Shown piece by piece: positions 41,331 through 49,277 of a stretch of 64,000 bases of DNA (within the stretch, counting starts at the first letter, position 1; each line of letters starts with the position of its first letter). The notes below the pieces were generated by a model. It ran no database searches, was not told where the DNA came from, and saw nothing but the letters and a program-made list of their open reading frames with translations. This DNA comes from Candidatus Desulfovibrio gallistercoris (lineage in GTDB: Bacteria; Desulfobacterota; Desulfovibrionia; Desulfovibrionales; Desulfovibrionaceae), in assembly GCA_019118745.1 (NCBI GenBank), contig DWYJ01000017.1, forward strand, positions 46,613 through 110,612. The letters run 5' to 3'. The translations under genes and the position numbers were made by a program.

Positions 41331-41588
41331 TTTTTTGGGGGTCAACGGTGTTGACCTGCCGTTGACTTTCCCCGCTGCGGGTACGGGAGGTTGACAGTCC
41401 CCCTTTTTTTTGTGGTTTACACCGTCAACCAAGCCGTTAACTTTCCCCTTGCCGGGCATGGTGGCCGGAGGGTCACATCCGTTGTGGCCCCCTGTGGCTT
41501 CTTTTTTGGGGGTTGCACCCCGCAACCACCCCGCAACCTTGGCAGAGCATCCGGCAGCGGCCTTTTTTTGGGGGTCGCACCCTGCGAC
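41331..41588. repeat. Four-unit covarying hairpin array
   Basis: Each unit is a T run (6-8), usually G4-5, then a short inverted repeat with a loop of 3-5 bases: 41340-41356 GGTCAAC/GTTGACC, 41414-41430 GGTTTAC/GTCAACC (one mismatch), 41511-41527 GGTTGC/GCAACC, 41574-41588 GTCGCA/TGCGAC. Stems differ in sequence but keep pairing. T runs start at 41331, 41404, 41502 and 41563. Located in the 592-base gap between hicA and the small membrane-protein gene, where I find no convincing gene. Confidence 0.6.
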
Positions 41589-41667
41589 TTGTCCCGCCGT
41601 CCCCCGTGATGACGCCCGCCACCAGTGCCGTCAAAACGGCCCACAATGGCCGCCTGCGCTGCCAAAA

Positions 41668-41695
41668 TGAAAAAGGCCGGAGTTTCCCGGCCTTT
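41668..41695 (-). terminator. Terminator of the element's main operon
   Basis: AAAGGCCGG and CCGGCCTTT pair with a 6-base loop; on the minus strand a T run follows. It lies 12 bases beyond the last gene of the operon. Confidence 0.8.
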
Positions 41696-41706
41696 CCTTT
41701 TTCGTC

Positions 41707-41952
41707 TCAGAACGCCGCTATGGCGTAACCAAAGGGTATGGCAAGCATGAGGGCGACCAGCGCCAGCAGGACGCCACCCCCGGCAAGGCAGAGCCGCCCC
41801 CGCAATCGGCGGGCGTCCGTCTCCTGCCGTGCCCAGCGTTCGCGAATGTCCCTTATGTGCCGTTCGTCATCCGACAGCCCCGAGTCGCGGTTAATGACAA
41901 TCTGCGCCACGCTGGAACCGTCGGGGGAGACGCTGCGGATCACCTCCATCAC
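41707..41952 (-). CDS. Small single-pass membrane protein
   Basis: 81 residues, not recognised. A charged N-terminal half (ERHIRDIRERWARQETDARR) is followed by one hydrophobic helix (LCLAGGGVLLALVALMLAI) near the C-terminus. Its ATG overlaps the previous stop by four bases, which supports it being a real gene at the end of the element operon. Confidence 0.65.
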   Translation of the reverse strand: MMEVIRSVSPDGSSVAQIVINRDSGLSDDERHIRDIRERWARQETDARRLRGRLCLAGGGVLLALVALMLAIPFGYAIAAF

Positions 41953-42389
41953 AGTTCCACCTCCGGGAAGCTGAAGGGGCGGCCCAGCTTGTCGAAGTCG
42001 ACGCGCCGTTTCGCCAGGGCCATAACGGCGTCGGCGTCACTGACGGCCAGTTGCCCGGCCCCCACTTTTTCCAGCAGGAAGGCGGCCAGCTCTCCCAGCT
42101 CCCGGTCGGTTTTCGGCAGCGGCATGGCCTCGAGGCAATCCAGCGGCGGCGTGCCGGGCTTCTGGCGCGGCATGGCCAGCGTGACGAGGCATTTCAGGGC
42201 GTCGGCGTCGCCCGCTTCGGCTGCCTCAATCATCATCGGCAAGCCCCGCTCCTGAACCCACTGCCGCGCCTGCGTCAAGACCGCGTTTGCGCTCCCCTTC
42301 GGGCGTCCCGGCCCGGCGGGGCAGCCTTTGGCAAAGCGCCCGCCAGCGTCACGGCCCGAGCTGTTTTCCACCGTTTTCCTATCGGTCAT
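41949..42389 (-). CDS. DUF5681-like protein
   Basis: 146 residues. The start has the GRFAKGCPAGPGRPKGSAN motif typical of DUF5681 proteins, which are found in prophages and mobile elements; the remainder is helical and without further recognised motifs. It overlaps the upstream gene in a TAATG. A DNA-associated function is possible but unproven. Confidence 0.7.
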   Translation of the reverse strand: MTDRKTVENSSGRDAGGRFAKGCPAGPGRPKGSANAVLTQARQWVQERGLPMMIEAAEAGDADALKCLVTLAMPRQKPGTPPLDCLEAMPLPKTDRELGELAAFLLEKVGAGQLAVSDADAVMALAKRRVDFDKLGRPFSFPEVEL

Positions 42390-43093
42390 TAGGCCACCTC
42401 CCGCCGCCGTGCGGCTTCCTGCGCCCGCAAAAAGTCATCCGCGTGGGAGCGGGGCAGGCCGCAGGCTGAGACGAGGGCCATCGGGAAGCGGCGTTCATGC
42501 TCTTCCAGCCCGGAGAGCAGCGCGTCCAGCCGTTTCAGTTGTTCGACGGCGGCAGGCACAACGGCCTTTGCCCGCGCGTCTTGGACTCGGGAGAGGTATT
42601 CATCCGGCAGCAGGGGAAGCGGCCCGGATTCCAAAGCCCGTTGGATTTCCGGTCCGCCGTCGGCATGGAACTGGACGCGCTGCGCTTCCGGTTGTTCCCG
42701 CGCCACGCGCCGCACTTCCTGCGCCCGGAGTTCGGCCAGGATCGGATCTCCCTCAACGGGAAGCGTGCGGGCCTCCTGTACGCGCTGGAAGGCCGTTTCC
42801 CGCTCCTTTCGCAGGGCCGCCAGCATATCGGGATTGATCGCGATCTGTGCCCGCCCCGCCATGCGTTCGGCATAAAGCTCCCGGAGCTTCCCGGCTTTTC
42901 CCGACGCGGAAAGGTTGTTGTCGTTGTTGATCCGTGCGGCTTCCTCGCGAACCTGAACCACAAGCGCCTCGTGCCGTTCGGCGGATTTGAACAGGATTTC
43001 CGCGCCCACGTTGTGAGAGAGAACCTTGCCCCCGTCCAGATCGTCCATTGCGGAAACAAAGCCGTGCAAAGTCGTTGCGATCGAACTTTTCAT
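42389..43093 (-). CDS. Element protein of unknown function, mostly helical
   Basis: 234 residues from MKSSIATTLHG with GGAGG five bases before the ATG. A long charged helical middle (KAGKLRELYAERMAGRAQIAI, RKERETAFQRVQEAR) resembles phage accessory or scaffold-like proteins, but no family is recognised. The longer open frame upstream reads through noncoding DNA and was not used. Confidence 0.7.
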   Translation of the reverse strand: MKSSIATTLHGFVSAMDDLDGGKVLSHNVGAEILFKSAERHEALVVQVREEAARINNDNNLSASGKAGKLRELYAERMAGRAQIAINPDMLAALRKERETAFQRVQEARTLPVEGDPILAELRAQEVRRVAREQPEAQRVQFHADGGPEIQRALESGPLPLLPDEYLSRVQDARAKAVVPAAVEQLKRLDALLSGLEEHERRFPMALVSACGLPRSHADDFLRAQEAARRREVA

Positions 43094-43250
43094 GATAGCC
43101 TCCATTTTGTAGTTTGAATATATTTCAGGCGCATTTTCATATGACACCTTCTGCATATGAAATAGCGTGTACCAGATTTTTCCCGCTTGTAACAGATGAC
43201 GCAATGGCGCTTTCCGCATGAGGGGCAGAATGAAACAATGGGTTTCTGGC

Positions 43251-43781
43251 TCATGCTCTCTCCCCAAGGCGTACCCGACGCGGCAGATGCTCAAGGCACA
43301 TGTCCCGCAGCAGGGCGGGCAGGTTGTCTTGCGCAAAGCGCAGGGCGGCGGTCTTCTCCGAGGCCAGCAATCCGGCATCCGGGTAGAGCACCAGCCCGCC
43401 GCCGTCATCCTCCGGCCACACGGCGCAATGGTACTCCCGGTTCAGGGTGTGCAGCACCGGCCACGGATGCGGCGCGGCAGTGAGTTGAGGGGACGGGGTC
43501 GGGGAGGTGAAAAATTGCCTAATCCTATCGAACGGCGAATTTTCATCCTGCCGGTTCAATGCTGTTTTTCCGGCAGTCGTTACCCCTGTCCGGGGCGATA
43601 CCAGTTGCCCTCTCAACTGGTTCGCCGACGCGCTAACTGGTCTCGCCATTTTTCCCTTAACTGGTTTCAACCGGTCTTCAACCGGTTCGGCGATGCCAGT
43701 TGAAAAACCGGCTTGTATCAAGGCTTTCAGGCTGAACGTATTTCCTTCTCGCGTGTAACTGGTCTCGCTGCTCATGGGCAT
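43251..43781 (-). CDS. Element protein of unknown function
   Basis: 176 residues from MPMSSETSY with GAGGA close upstream; an ATG two codons later is possible. No domain is recognised. The C-terminal half has a compact segment (EYHCAVWPEDDGGGLVLYPDAG) that looks folded, while the N-terminal half is low in structure. It follows the primase gene by 73 bases and its 5' region is rich in repeated AACTGG-like short motifs. Confidence 0.55.
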   Translation of the reverse strand: MPMSSETSYTREGNTFSLKALIQAGFSTGIAEPVEDRLKPVKGKMARPVSASANQLRGQLVSPRTGVTTAGKTALNRQDENSPFDRIRQFFTSPTPSPQLTAAPHPWPVLHTLNREYHCAVWPEDDGGGLVLYPDAGLLASEKTAALRFAQDNLPALLRDMCLEHLPRRVRLGERA

Positions 43782-43854
43782 TTTCCTCAACTGGCCTTAC
43801 TGGCACGCCCTATAGGGGGTGAACCAGTAAGACCAGTTAGAATTTCAGCGTTGA

Positions 43855-45822
43855 TCACTCCTTTTTTCGATGCGTTCCAGCCCCGCCCCTTGACCGGGGG
43901 AAGCTCTTGCCCTGCGCCTCAAAAAATTGCCTAATCCTGCGTATGCGGGTTCTCCCCACATGGTCGTCTTTCAGCTCTTCGGCTATTTCGCGTTCGGAAC
44001 AACCGGCTTCCAGAAGTTCAAGCACTCGCTGCTCCACAAGGTCGGCAACCTTGCGCGTCGTCCAGGAACATTGCCCCTGCTCGTCAATGGACAGCATGGC
44101 CTCGAAAGGTTCCGTGTCCTCTCCGTACAGGCCCCGCGCCTTGGTGAAATGGACCTCGAAACGCGCCCCCTGTTCGGCTCTGTAGTCGCTCGGACGCTTC
44201 AACTCGATAACGGTGTCGAGGATGTCCTCTTTTGCGCCTGTGCCGCGCTGTGAGCCGTTTTTCCCGGCATGGTGGACAAGCAGCACGGATATTCCCCGCC
44301 GCCGCAGGGCAAGCAGCCACTCTTGAACAGGAACCCATGAGTCGGAATCATTTTCTTTACCAGTTCGGGCAAGCGTCGCCAGATTGTCCACCACCACGAG
44401 GGCCACGTCGTCAAGAAACTGCTCCACCGCTTCCTGTCCTTCCCTTGTCCCGAGGTTCGGCATGGGGCCGTCCTGCTCGTCAGGCGTAAGGATTCGCAGC
44501 ATGTCGGGGTCGGTAATGTCGCTATCCGCGCTTATGGCGATGCTCTTCAAACGCTCTTGCAAGGTGACTGCGGGCATTTCGCCGTCAATGTACAGTACGC
44601 GGGCGGGGCGTGGGGCGAACCACCGTCCGAACACGCCGCCGCCGCTTGCCACAGCGTAGGCGCAGGACAGGGCAAAGAACGTCTTACCCACCCCCCGCAT
44701 GGCGAAGATCATGCTCAGGGACTGAACAGCCAGCACGGGCGCAAGGATCATTTCGCGCGGCGGGTAATCCCGTGTGATAAGTTCCTCAATGTTCAGGCAA
44801 CGGTACTTGTTGCCTTTCTCCGGCACGGGGCAGGCGTCCCCCTCCTTGCGGGTCGCCTCCACCGCCTGCCGCACCCCCCAACGGTCAGCCGCCACCTTGC
44901 CAAATTCGGCGGGCGACACGGCGGCCTGAATCAGCGCGGAAAGCTGGTCGGAATCCCAGCCCTCTTTGACGGCATCGGCCGCGTCCCACGTTTCGCGGAC
45001 ACCAGCCGGGGGAACGACGATCCGTACCCCGGCGGCCCCCGTCCGGCCTGCCGCCTCGGCAACGCTCAGGGCAGCCCCCGCCCCCGGCGCGTCAGCATCC
45101 GGCCAATAGGTGAATTTTCGTCCGGCAAGGGGTGAGAAGTTTTGCCCCCACACACCCTTGCATCCGCCATACAGCCCCAAAACGGCCACATTTGGCCCCA
45201 GAACGCCTTGAAGGGCATCGGCCTTACCTTCCCCCTCAACCAACACAATGGAGCTTGTCGCGGTGTTTTCGGCCAATTTGTGCAAGCCGTACAACGGGCG
45301 CGGCGTGGGGAAGCCCTGCCAGCGCCACCCGGCGGAGGTGAAGACGCGCGGGCAAAACTCCTTGCGGCTCTTGCCGCGCTGGTCGGTTTCGTCCAGGTTG
45401 AACCGGCAAACGTAGCCCAGCAGGCAGCCCGCCGTGTCCCGGTATTCCCAATGGGCAGCGGGCTGCCCGTGTCTGGGGTGGCGGAGCTGAGGACGCGGGG
45501 CGTCTTCCGGCACGGGCATGAGGACTTCCGGCTTTGCTGCCGCTTTGTCGGGTTGACGTGGGGAAGGCTTGCCGTCGGGCAGTCCCAAGGCTTCGCGCGC
45601 CTCCTGCCGGGACAGGTGACGGAATTTTTCGAGGAAGTCCGACGCAAAGCCCTTTGCGTCACACTGGCGGCAGAAGTACCGGCCTTTGCCGTCCTGTCCC
45701 CCGTCCGTCACGACGACAAAGCGGTCCGTGCCGCCGCACCACGGGCACGGGCCTGCCCATTCCGTGTCGGTTTTGTGCTTGAAGGCTTCGCGTTGGGGGA
45801 GGAGGTCGAGCAGGCTACTCAT
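43855..45822 (-). CDS. Primase-helicase: zinc finger, TOPRIM-like and RecA-like ATPase domains
   Basis: 655 residues. An N-terminal zinc ribbon has Cys26, Cys29, Cys51 and Cys54 (CPWC, CRQC). A TOPRIM-like part follows (VEGEGKADAL near 195 and PDADAPG near 241). The C-terminal half is a RepA/RecA-like ATPase with Walker A RGVGKT near 376-381, VLYIDGEM near 409 and a Walker B-like LVVVDNLATL. The end has a helix-turn-helix-like segment (CSEREIAEELKDDHVGRTRI). Such fusions replicate phage satellites and plasmids. It overlaps the upstream gene by eight bases. Confidence 0.85.
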   Translation of the reverse strand: MSSLLDLLPQREAFKHKTDTEWAGPCPWCGGTDRFVVVTDGGQDGKGRYFCRQCDAKGFASDFLEKFRHLSRQEAREALGLPDGKPSPRQPDKAAAKPEVLMPVPEDAPRPQLRHPRHGQPAAHWEYRDTAGCLLGYVCRFNLDETDQRGKSRKEFCPRVFTSAGWRWQGFPTPRPLYGLHKLAENTATSSIVLVEGEGKADALQGVLGPNVAVLGLYGGCKGVWGQNFSPLAGRKFTYWPDADAPGAGAALSVAEAAGRTGAAGVRIVVPPAGVRETWDAADAVKEGWDSDQLSALIQAAVSPAEFGKVAADRWGVRQAVEATRKEGDACPVPEKGNKYRCLNIEELITRDYPPREMILAPVLAVQSLSMIFAMRGVGKTFFALSCAYAVASGGGVFGRWFAPRPARVLYIDGEMPAVTLQERLKSIAISADSDITDPDMLRILTPDEQDGPMPNLGTREGQEAVEQFLDDVALVVVDNLATLARTGKENDSDSWVPVQEWLLALRRRGISVLLVHHAGKNGSQRGTGAKEDILDTVIELKRPSDYRAEQGARFEVHFTKARGLYGEDTEPFEAMLSIDEQGQCSWTTRKVADLVEQRVLELLEAGCSEREIAEELKDDHVGRTRIRRIRQFFEAQGKSFPRSRGGAGTHRKKE

Positions 45823-46312
45823 GACGGCCCCCGGCCTTTTCCAGCTCGCGGGCCAGACGGCAGAGAAGCGCCGCCTGCGCGCTGGCCTTGTCGAGGCCGT
45901 CGCCCCACTGCCTTTCTACATCGTTGAAGGCCCCGTCCAGCACCTCCCCGATGAAGGGGCGGGCAATGGGAGAGGCGTACCCCTCATCGGAGCAGAGGCG
46001 CGGCAGCAGGGCGTAGCCCACCCGCCGCAGGTCAGCCAGGGCCTGCCGGTAGGCGGTCAGCCCAGCCGCGGCCCTTTGCAGCGCATCACGCGCGGCCAGG
46101 GCCTCGGCATACAGCGAAGGCGCAGGGGCCGCCGTGGGGCGGTCAGTCCCAGCCAGGCAAGCGCAGCCTTCCGGCATGGTGGGCTGTTCCGTCCGATCGT
46201 CCGGCAGGCGCAGGGCGTTCTTGCGCCGGAAGACGCGGCGGCAGGCGGCAGCGGTAGTGCCGGCGGTATTCAGCGCGGGGCAGGGGGAGAGGGTTTCAAG
46301 CTGACTACGCAT
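45815..46312 (-). CDS. Element protein of unknown function
   Basis: 165 residues, not recognised. The C-terminal part is helical (ALAARDALQRAAAGLTAYRQAL) and acidic-basic mixed; the N-terminal 50 residues are Arg- and Cys-containing and poorly structured. It overlaps alpA upstream and the primase gene downstream by eight bases each, so it is an integral part of the replication operon. Confidence 0.65.
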   Translation of the reverse strand: MRSQLETLSPCPALNTAGTTAAACRRVFRRKNALRLPDDRTEQPTMPEGCACLAGTDRPTAAPAPSLYAEALAARDALQRAAAGLTAYRQALADLRRVGYALLPRLCSDEGYASPIARPFIGEVLDGAFNDVERQWGDGLDKASAQAALLCRLARELEKAGGRHE

Positions 46313-46514
46313 GACGGCCCCCCTTCGGGAAGCCGTTGCGTATCAATTGCTCAATTTCGGAGAGCCGCCAGCCGACGCCGCGCACCCCAACGCGCTGCGG
46401 TTTGGGCAGGATGCCGAACTTGACCCAGCGGTAGACGCTCGCCGTGCTGACGCCGCCCAGCAGGGCCTTCAGTTCCGGCAGGCGGACAAGGCGGTCAGGT
46501 GCTTGGTTGGACAT
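46305..46514 (-). CDS. AlpA-family helix-turn-helix regulator
   Basis: 69 residues. MerR/AlpA-type winged helix: LVRLPELKALLGGVSTASVYRWVKFG, then GWRLSEIEQLIRNG. AlpA proteins switch on excision or replication of integrated elements. AAAGGAGG precedes the ATG. First gene of the minus-strand replication operon. Confidence 0.88.
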   Translation of the reverse strand: MSNQAPDRLVRLPELKALLGGVSTASVYRWVKFGILPKPQRVGVRGVGWRLSEIEQLIRNGFPKGGRHA

Positions 46515-46941
46515 AAAAGTCCTCCTTTAGCCCACGGCGTCGGGAGGATACTTCTTGCCCTAAGGATGGATTGAGGATAGTACAAGAGTATTCCTTCCCG
46601 CTTCGGCGGGCTGGTTTATTTGGTTGGCGCTGAGGTATGGGAAGCGGAAAAATCCACACACATAGCGCTGACATTTGGGCCGCCCTGCGCCAACAGGACG
46701 GGCCGTTTTCTTCCGGGGCCGCCTCTCGCCAAAGGGGCGGCCCCGTTCACGTTTCTTTTATTTTAGCAACGATTTCTCCCGACTTGTCAACGCTGAAAAA
46801 GAACTATCATTACTAACCATAGGGAATCATTGTCTATTTAATCTGGAATTTCTAACTATAAAATCAATGAAGCCTTTTTATTATATTTTTTTTATTGAAG
46901 AAATTTGCCATATGGCAAACCAGTGAAAGGCTTTCTTGCGT
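46515..46941. promoter_or_regulatory. Noncoding AT-rich control region between alpA and int
   Basis: 427 bases without a supported gene. The part 46750-46930 is strikingly AT-rich for this genome and should contain the alpA operon promoter. A perfect 16-bp palindrome TTTGCCATATGGCAAA lies at 46904-46919, 22 bases past the int stop. It may be a binding site for AlpA or for the integrase/excisionase. Confidence 0.5.
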
Positions 46942-48084
46942 TCATTCCGACTTTTCAAGAATGCTCCCCCACCAGTCAAACAGCAGGCGCTTTTCCTTTT
47001 CATAATCCGCCCGGTTGTAGGCCGCGCGCACTTCATCCTTTTCCGCGTGGGCAAGGGCCGCCTCGATCACGTCAGGCCGGGCAATCCCGGCTTCATTGGC
47101 CAGGCTGGAAAGGGTGCTGCGGAAGCCGTGGCTTGTGTGCCGTCCGGCATAGCCAAGGCTCTTCAGTGCCGCGTTGAGCGTGTTTTCACTCAGGGGGCGG
47201 CCCGTGCGTCCGGGAAAGAGGTATCCCGCCTTTTCGGGGCGTTCCCGCTCGATTTCCGCAAGCACGGCACACGCCACGCTGTTCAGGGGCACAACGTGCT
47301 GCCGCCTGCTCTTCATCTTGGCGGCGGGTATCGTCCACGTCCTGTTTTGCAGGTCGATTTCTTCCCATGTTGCCGCCCGCACATTCCCGGGCCGGGCAGC
47401 CGTAGCGACCAGAAAGAGCAGGGCGCGGCGCACGTCCGGCGCTCCCCAGTATCCCCGGATGGACTCCATCAGCCCGGCAAAGGCGGCGGGTTCGACAATG
47501 GCGGGAAAGTGCTTTCTGGCAGGACGGCGCAGCGCCTGCCCCACAAAGGCGGCGGGGTCAGCCGTGATGATGCCGCAGGCGGCCCCGTGGCGGAAAATGG
47601 CGGACAGGTATTGGCGAAGGCGCTTGGCGGTCTCCGGCGCACGATCCGAAACGGGCCGCAGCGTTTCCAGAATCATGGGGGCCGTGATGTCCGGCAGGGG
47701 CAGATTGCCCAGCCGGGGGAACACGTCCTTTTCCAGCCGCCTGCCGATGTCCGCCGCATGGGCGGGCGTGATCTCGCTTTGACGCACGGTCAACCAGTCC
47801 TTGGCGACTTCGGCAAGAGACGGCAGGTTCTCCGCCTTTGCGGGCTGGCCCCGCCGCAGGCGCTGGCGCATCTCTTCGGCAAGGCGTCGGGCCTCGGCAA
47901 GGGAAATTTCGCCATAGGCCCCCACCCGGAACATTTGTTCCCGCCCGCCAACGCGAGTCCGCAGGTAAAAGGTCTTGGTTCCGGTATGCGTGACCAGCAG
48001 GGTCAGGCCGTGCCCGTCGGCATACTTGGCAACGCCCGCTTGCGGAGCCTTCAGGTTGCGAATCTTGGTGTCCGTCAAGGCCAT
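46942..48084 (-). CDS. int: Tyrosine integrase, P4 type
   Basis: 380 residues from MALTDTKIRNLKAP, the usual P4-type start with the DUF4102 arm-binding domain. Catalytic residues are visible: ATAARPGNVRAATW with the first Arg, HTSHGFRSTLSSLA with HxxR, ALAHAEKDEVRAAYNR with the last His and the nucleophilic Tyr. It is adjacent to the tRNA-Ser attachment site, as expected. The longer open frame upstream lacks a ribosome site. Confidence 0.93.
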   Translation of the reverse strand: MALTDTKIRNLKAPQAGVAKYADGHGLTLLVTHTGTKTFYLRTRVGGREQMFRVGAYGEISLAEARRLAEEMRQRLRRGQPAKAENLPSLAEVAKDWLTVRQSEITPAHAADIGRRLEKDVFPRLGNLPLPDITAPMILETLRPVSDRAPETAKRLRQYLSAIFRHGAACGIITADPAAFVGQALRRPARKHFPAIVEPAAFAGLMESIRGYWGAPDVRRALLFLVATAARPGNVRAATWEEIDLQNRTWTIPAAKMKSRRQHVVPLNSVACAVLAEIERERPEKAGYLFPGRTGRPLSENTLNAALKSLGYAGRHTSHGFRSTLSSLANEAGIARPDVIEAALAHAEKDEVRAAYNRADYEKEKRLLFDWWGSILEKSE

Positions 48085-48192
48085 GTTTTCGCCCTTTGTG
48101 GGTATGATTCCCGACGCCCATTGCGCCGTTCCCGGAAACATACCCGCAAAAGCGGGAGAAGGCAAAAGCACTTGTGAGAAGATATGAAACAA

Positions 48193-48240
48193 GAAAGCCC
48201 TCTGATAAAGCCTGTATTTTCGGCTTCTTAGAGGGCTTTT
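48193..48240 (-). terminator. Element-borne terminator beyond tRNA-Ser(CGA)
   Basis: AAGCCCTCT and AGAGGGCTT enclose a secondary stem, and a T-rich stretch follows on the minus strand. It lies about 34 bases past the tRNA 3' end, inside the element, and can replace the chromosomal terminator displaced to 40103. Confidence 0.65.
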
Positions 48241-48271
48241 GAGACGTTTTGAGAAGGTGTGAAAAGTGCTT

Positions 48272-48287
48272 TGTGGCGGAGAGGGTG
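48272..48287. repeat. Right attachment site (attR) within tRNA-Ser(CGA)
   Basis: Sixteen bases identical to 40142-40157, covering the CCA, discriminator and acceptor stem 3' side of the tRNA. The tRNA remains complete on this side. Confidence 0.85.
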
Positions 48288-48368
48288 GGATTCGAACCCA
48301 CGTACCGGCTATTAACCGATAACTCGATTTCGAGTCGAGCGCGTTACGGCCAACTTCGCTACCTCTCC
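48274..48368 (-). tRNA. tRNA-Ser (anticodon CGA)
   Basis: 95 bases with encoded CCA. Acceptor GGAGAGG/CCTCTCC, anticodon stem CTCGA/TCGAG with loop CTCGAAA, long variable arm, T-arm GTGGGTTCGAATCCCAC. Target of the integrated element. Confidence 0.95.
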
Positions 48369-48461
48369 GCTCGTATGTATGTGGCTAAGCCACAGGCCGA
48401 AAATCTTCTTTAGCCTAAAACGGCCGCGCTGACAAGTGCTGTTTTGGGCCGGGGCCCGGCG

Positions 48462-49277
48462 TCAATGGCCGATGACTTCCATGACCTGCAGAGCTTCGGG
48501 CTGTTTGGCATTGCCCTGGAGCGCACGGGTGGCCATCTCCTCGGCCTTGAGGCGTTTTCCCCATTTCAGGTACATGAGGGCCATGCGGCCGAAGGTGTTG
48601 GGGTGCCCGCCAAAGGTACGCAGGATGGCGTTGTAGACCGTTTCGCACTTCTCAAATTCGTTGATGGCCGTATAGCAGTTGACGGCCCCCACATAGGCCC
48701 GCACGTCGCGCGGATGCTTCTGGATGGACTCTTCAAAGATTTCGCCGGCATCCGCATACTGTTTGGCCGTCTGGAGGAGCTGCCCCACCTGGACGAGGAT
48801 ATCGGGGTCCTCGCTGAATTCTTCGGCGGCGCGCTTGAGGTAGGCGCGTCCCTTGCCGAACTGTCCCTCCTGGAGCAGCTTGACCCCGCTGTTGAGCAGG
48901 GACTTCTTGCGTTCGAGCCGGGCTTCCTTTTCCTGGCGGCTCTTGTCCTCCACTTCCTGGAGCAGGATGCGCGCCAGTCCTTCCAGCACCGTGGCGAGCA
49001 TGAGCTCCTTGCCCTGCTGATAGGGGATCTTGCGCGGTTTCCCCGTGTGGTTGGGATCAAGAAGATGCTGCATGCCCTGATGACGGATGAGGGTGTTGAG
49101 GAATTCCCCCAGCTGGATGTCGATCTCGGCGCGTGCGGATCGGGTGAGCTTGACTTCCGAGTACTGACGCATGGCCGTGGCCATGGCCTTCAGGGAGCGG
49201 GGCAGCTCTTCGCGGCGCAGATAGCCCTTGGCACGGGCGATATTTTCGCGCAGTTCCTTTGGGGGTGTGTTCAGCAT
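48462..49277 (-). CDS. Tetratricopeptide-repeat protein
   Basis: 271 residues, no signal peptide. The C-terminal half has at least three TPR-like units (GKGRAYLKRAAEEFSEDPDI, ADAGEIFEESIQKHPRDVRA, EKCETVYNAILRTFGGHPNT). The N-terminal 110 residues are a separate helical domain with basic residues. Its start overlaps the nadD stop by seven bases. Probably a scaffold for protein contacts; the partner is unknown. Confidence 0.85.
   Translation of the reverse strand: MLNTPPKELRENIARAKGYLRREELPRSLKAMATAMRQYSEVKLTRSARAEIDIQLGEFLNTLIRHQGMQHLLDPNHTGKPRKIPYQQGKELMLATVLEGLARILLQEVEDKSRQEKEARLERKKSLLNSGVKLLQEGQFGKGRAYLKRAAEEFSEDPDILVQVGQLLQTAKQYADAGEIFEESIQKHPRDVRAYVGAVNCYTAINEFEKCETVYNAILRTFGGHPNTFGRMALMYLKWGKRLKAEEMATRALQGNAKQPEALQVMEVIGH

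Larger units (their letters stand above)
40142..48287. mobile_element. Integrated element of about 8.1 kb in the 3' end of tRNA-Ser(CGA)
   Basis: Bounded by 16-bp direct repeats (TGTGGCGGAGAGGGTG), one inside the tRNA. It carries an integrase next to the tRNA, AlpA, a primase-helicase, four small genes without clear function, a DUF5681-like protein and hicAB. There are no capsid, tail or terminase large-subunit genes, so it resembles a phage satellite or a small integrative element rather than a complete prophage. Genes lie on the minus strand in overlapping order. Confidence 0.85.

Noticed and set aside
41331..41588. CRISPR array
   Set aside because: Units are not identical, spacing is irregular and there are no cas genes; no CRISPR array was seen anywhere in the window.
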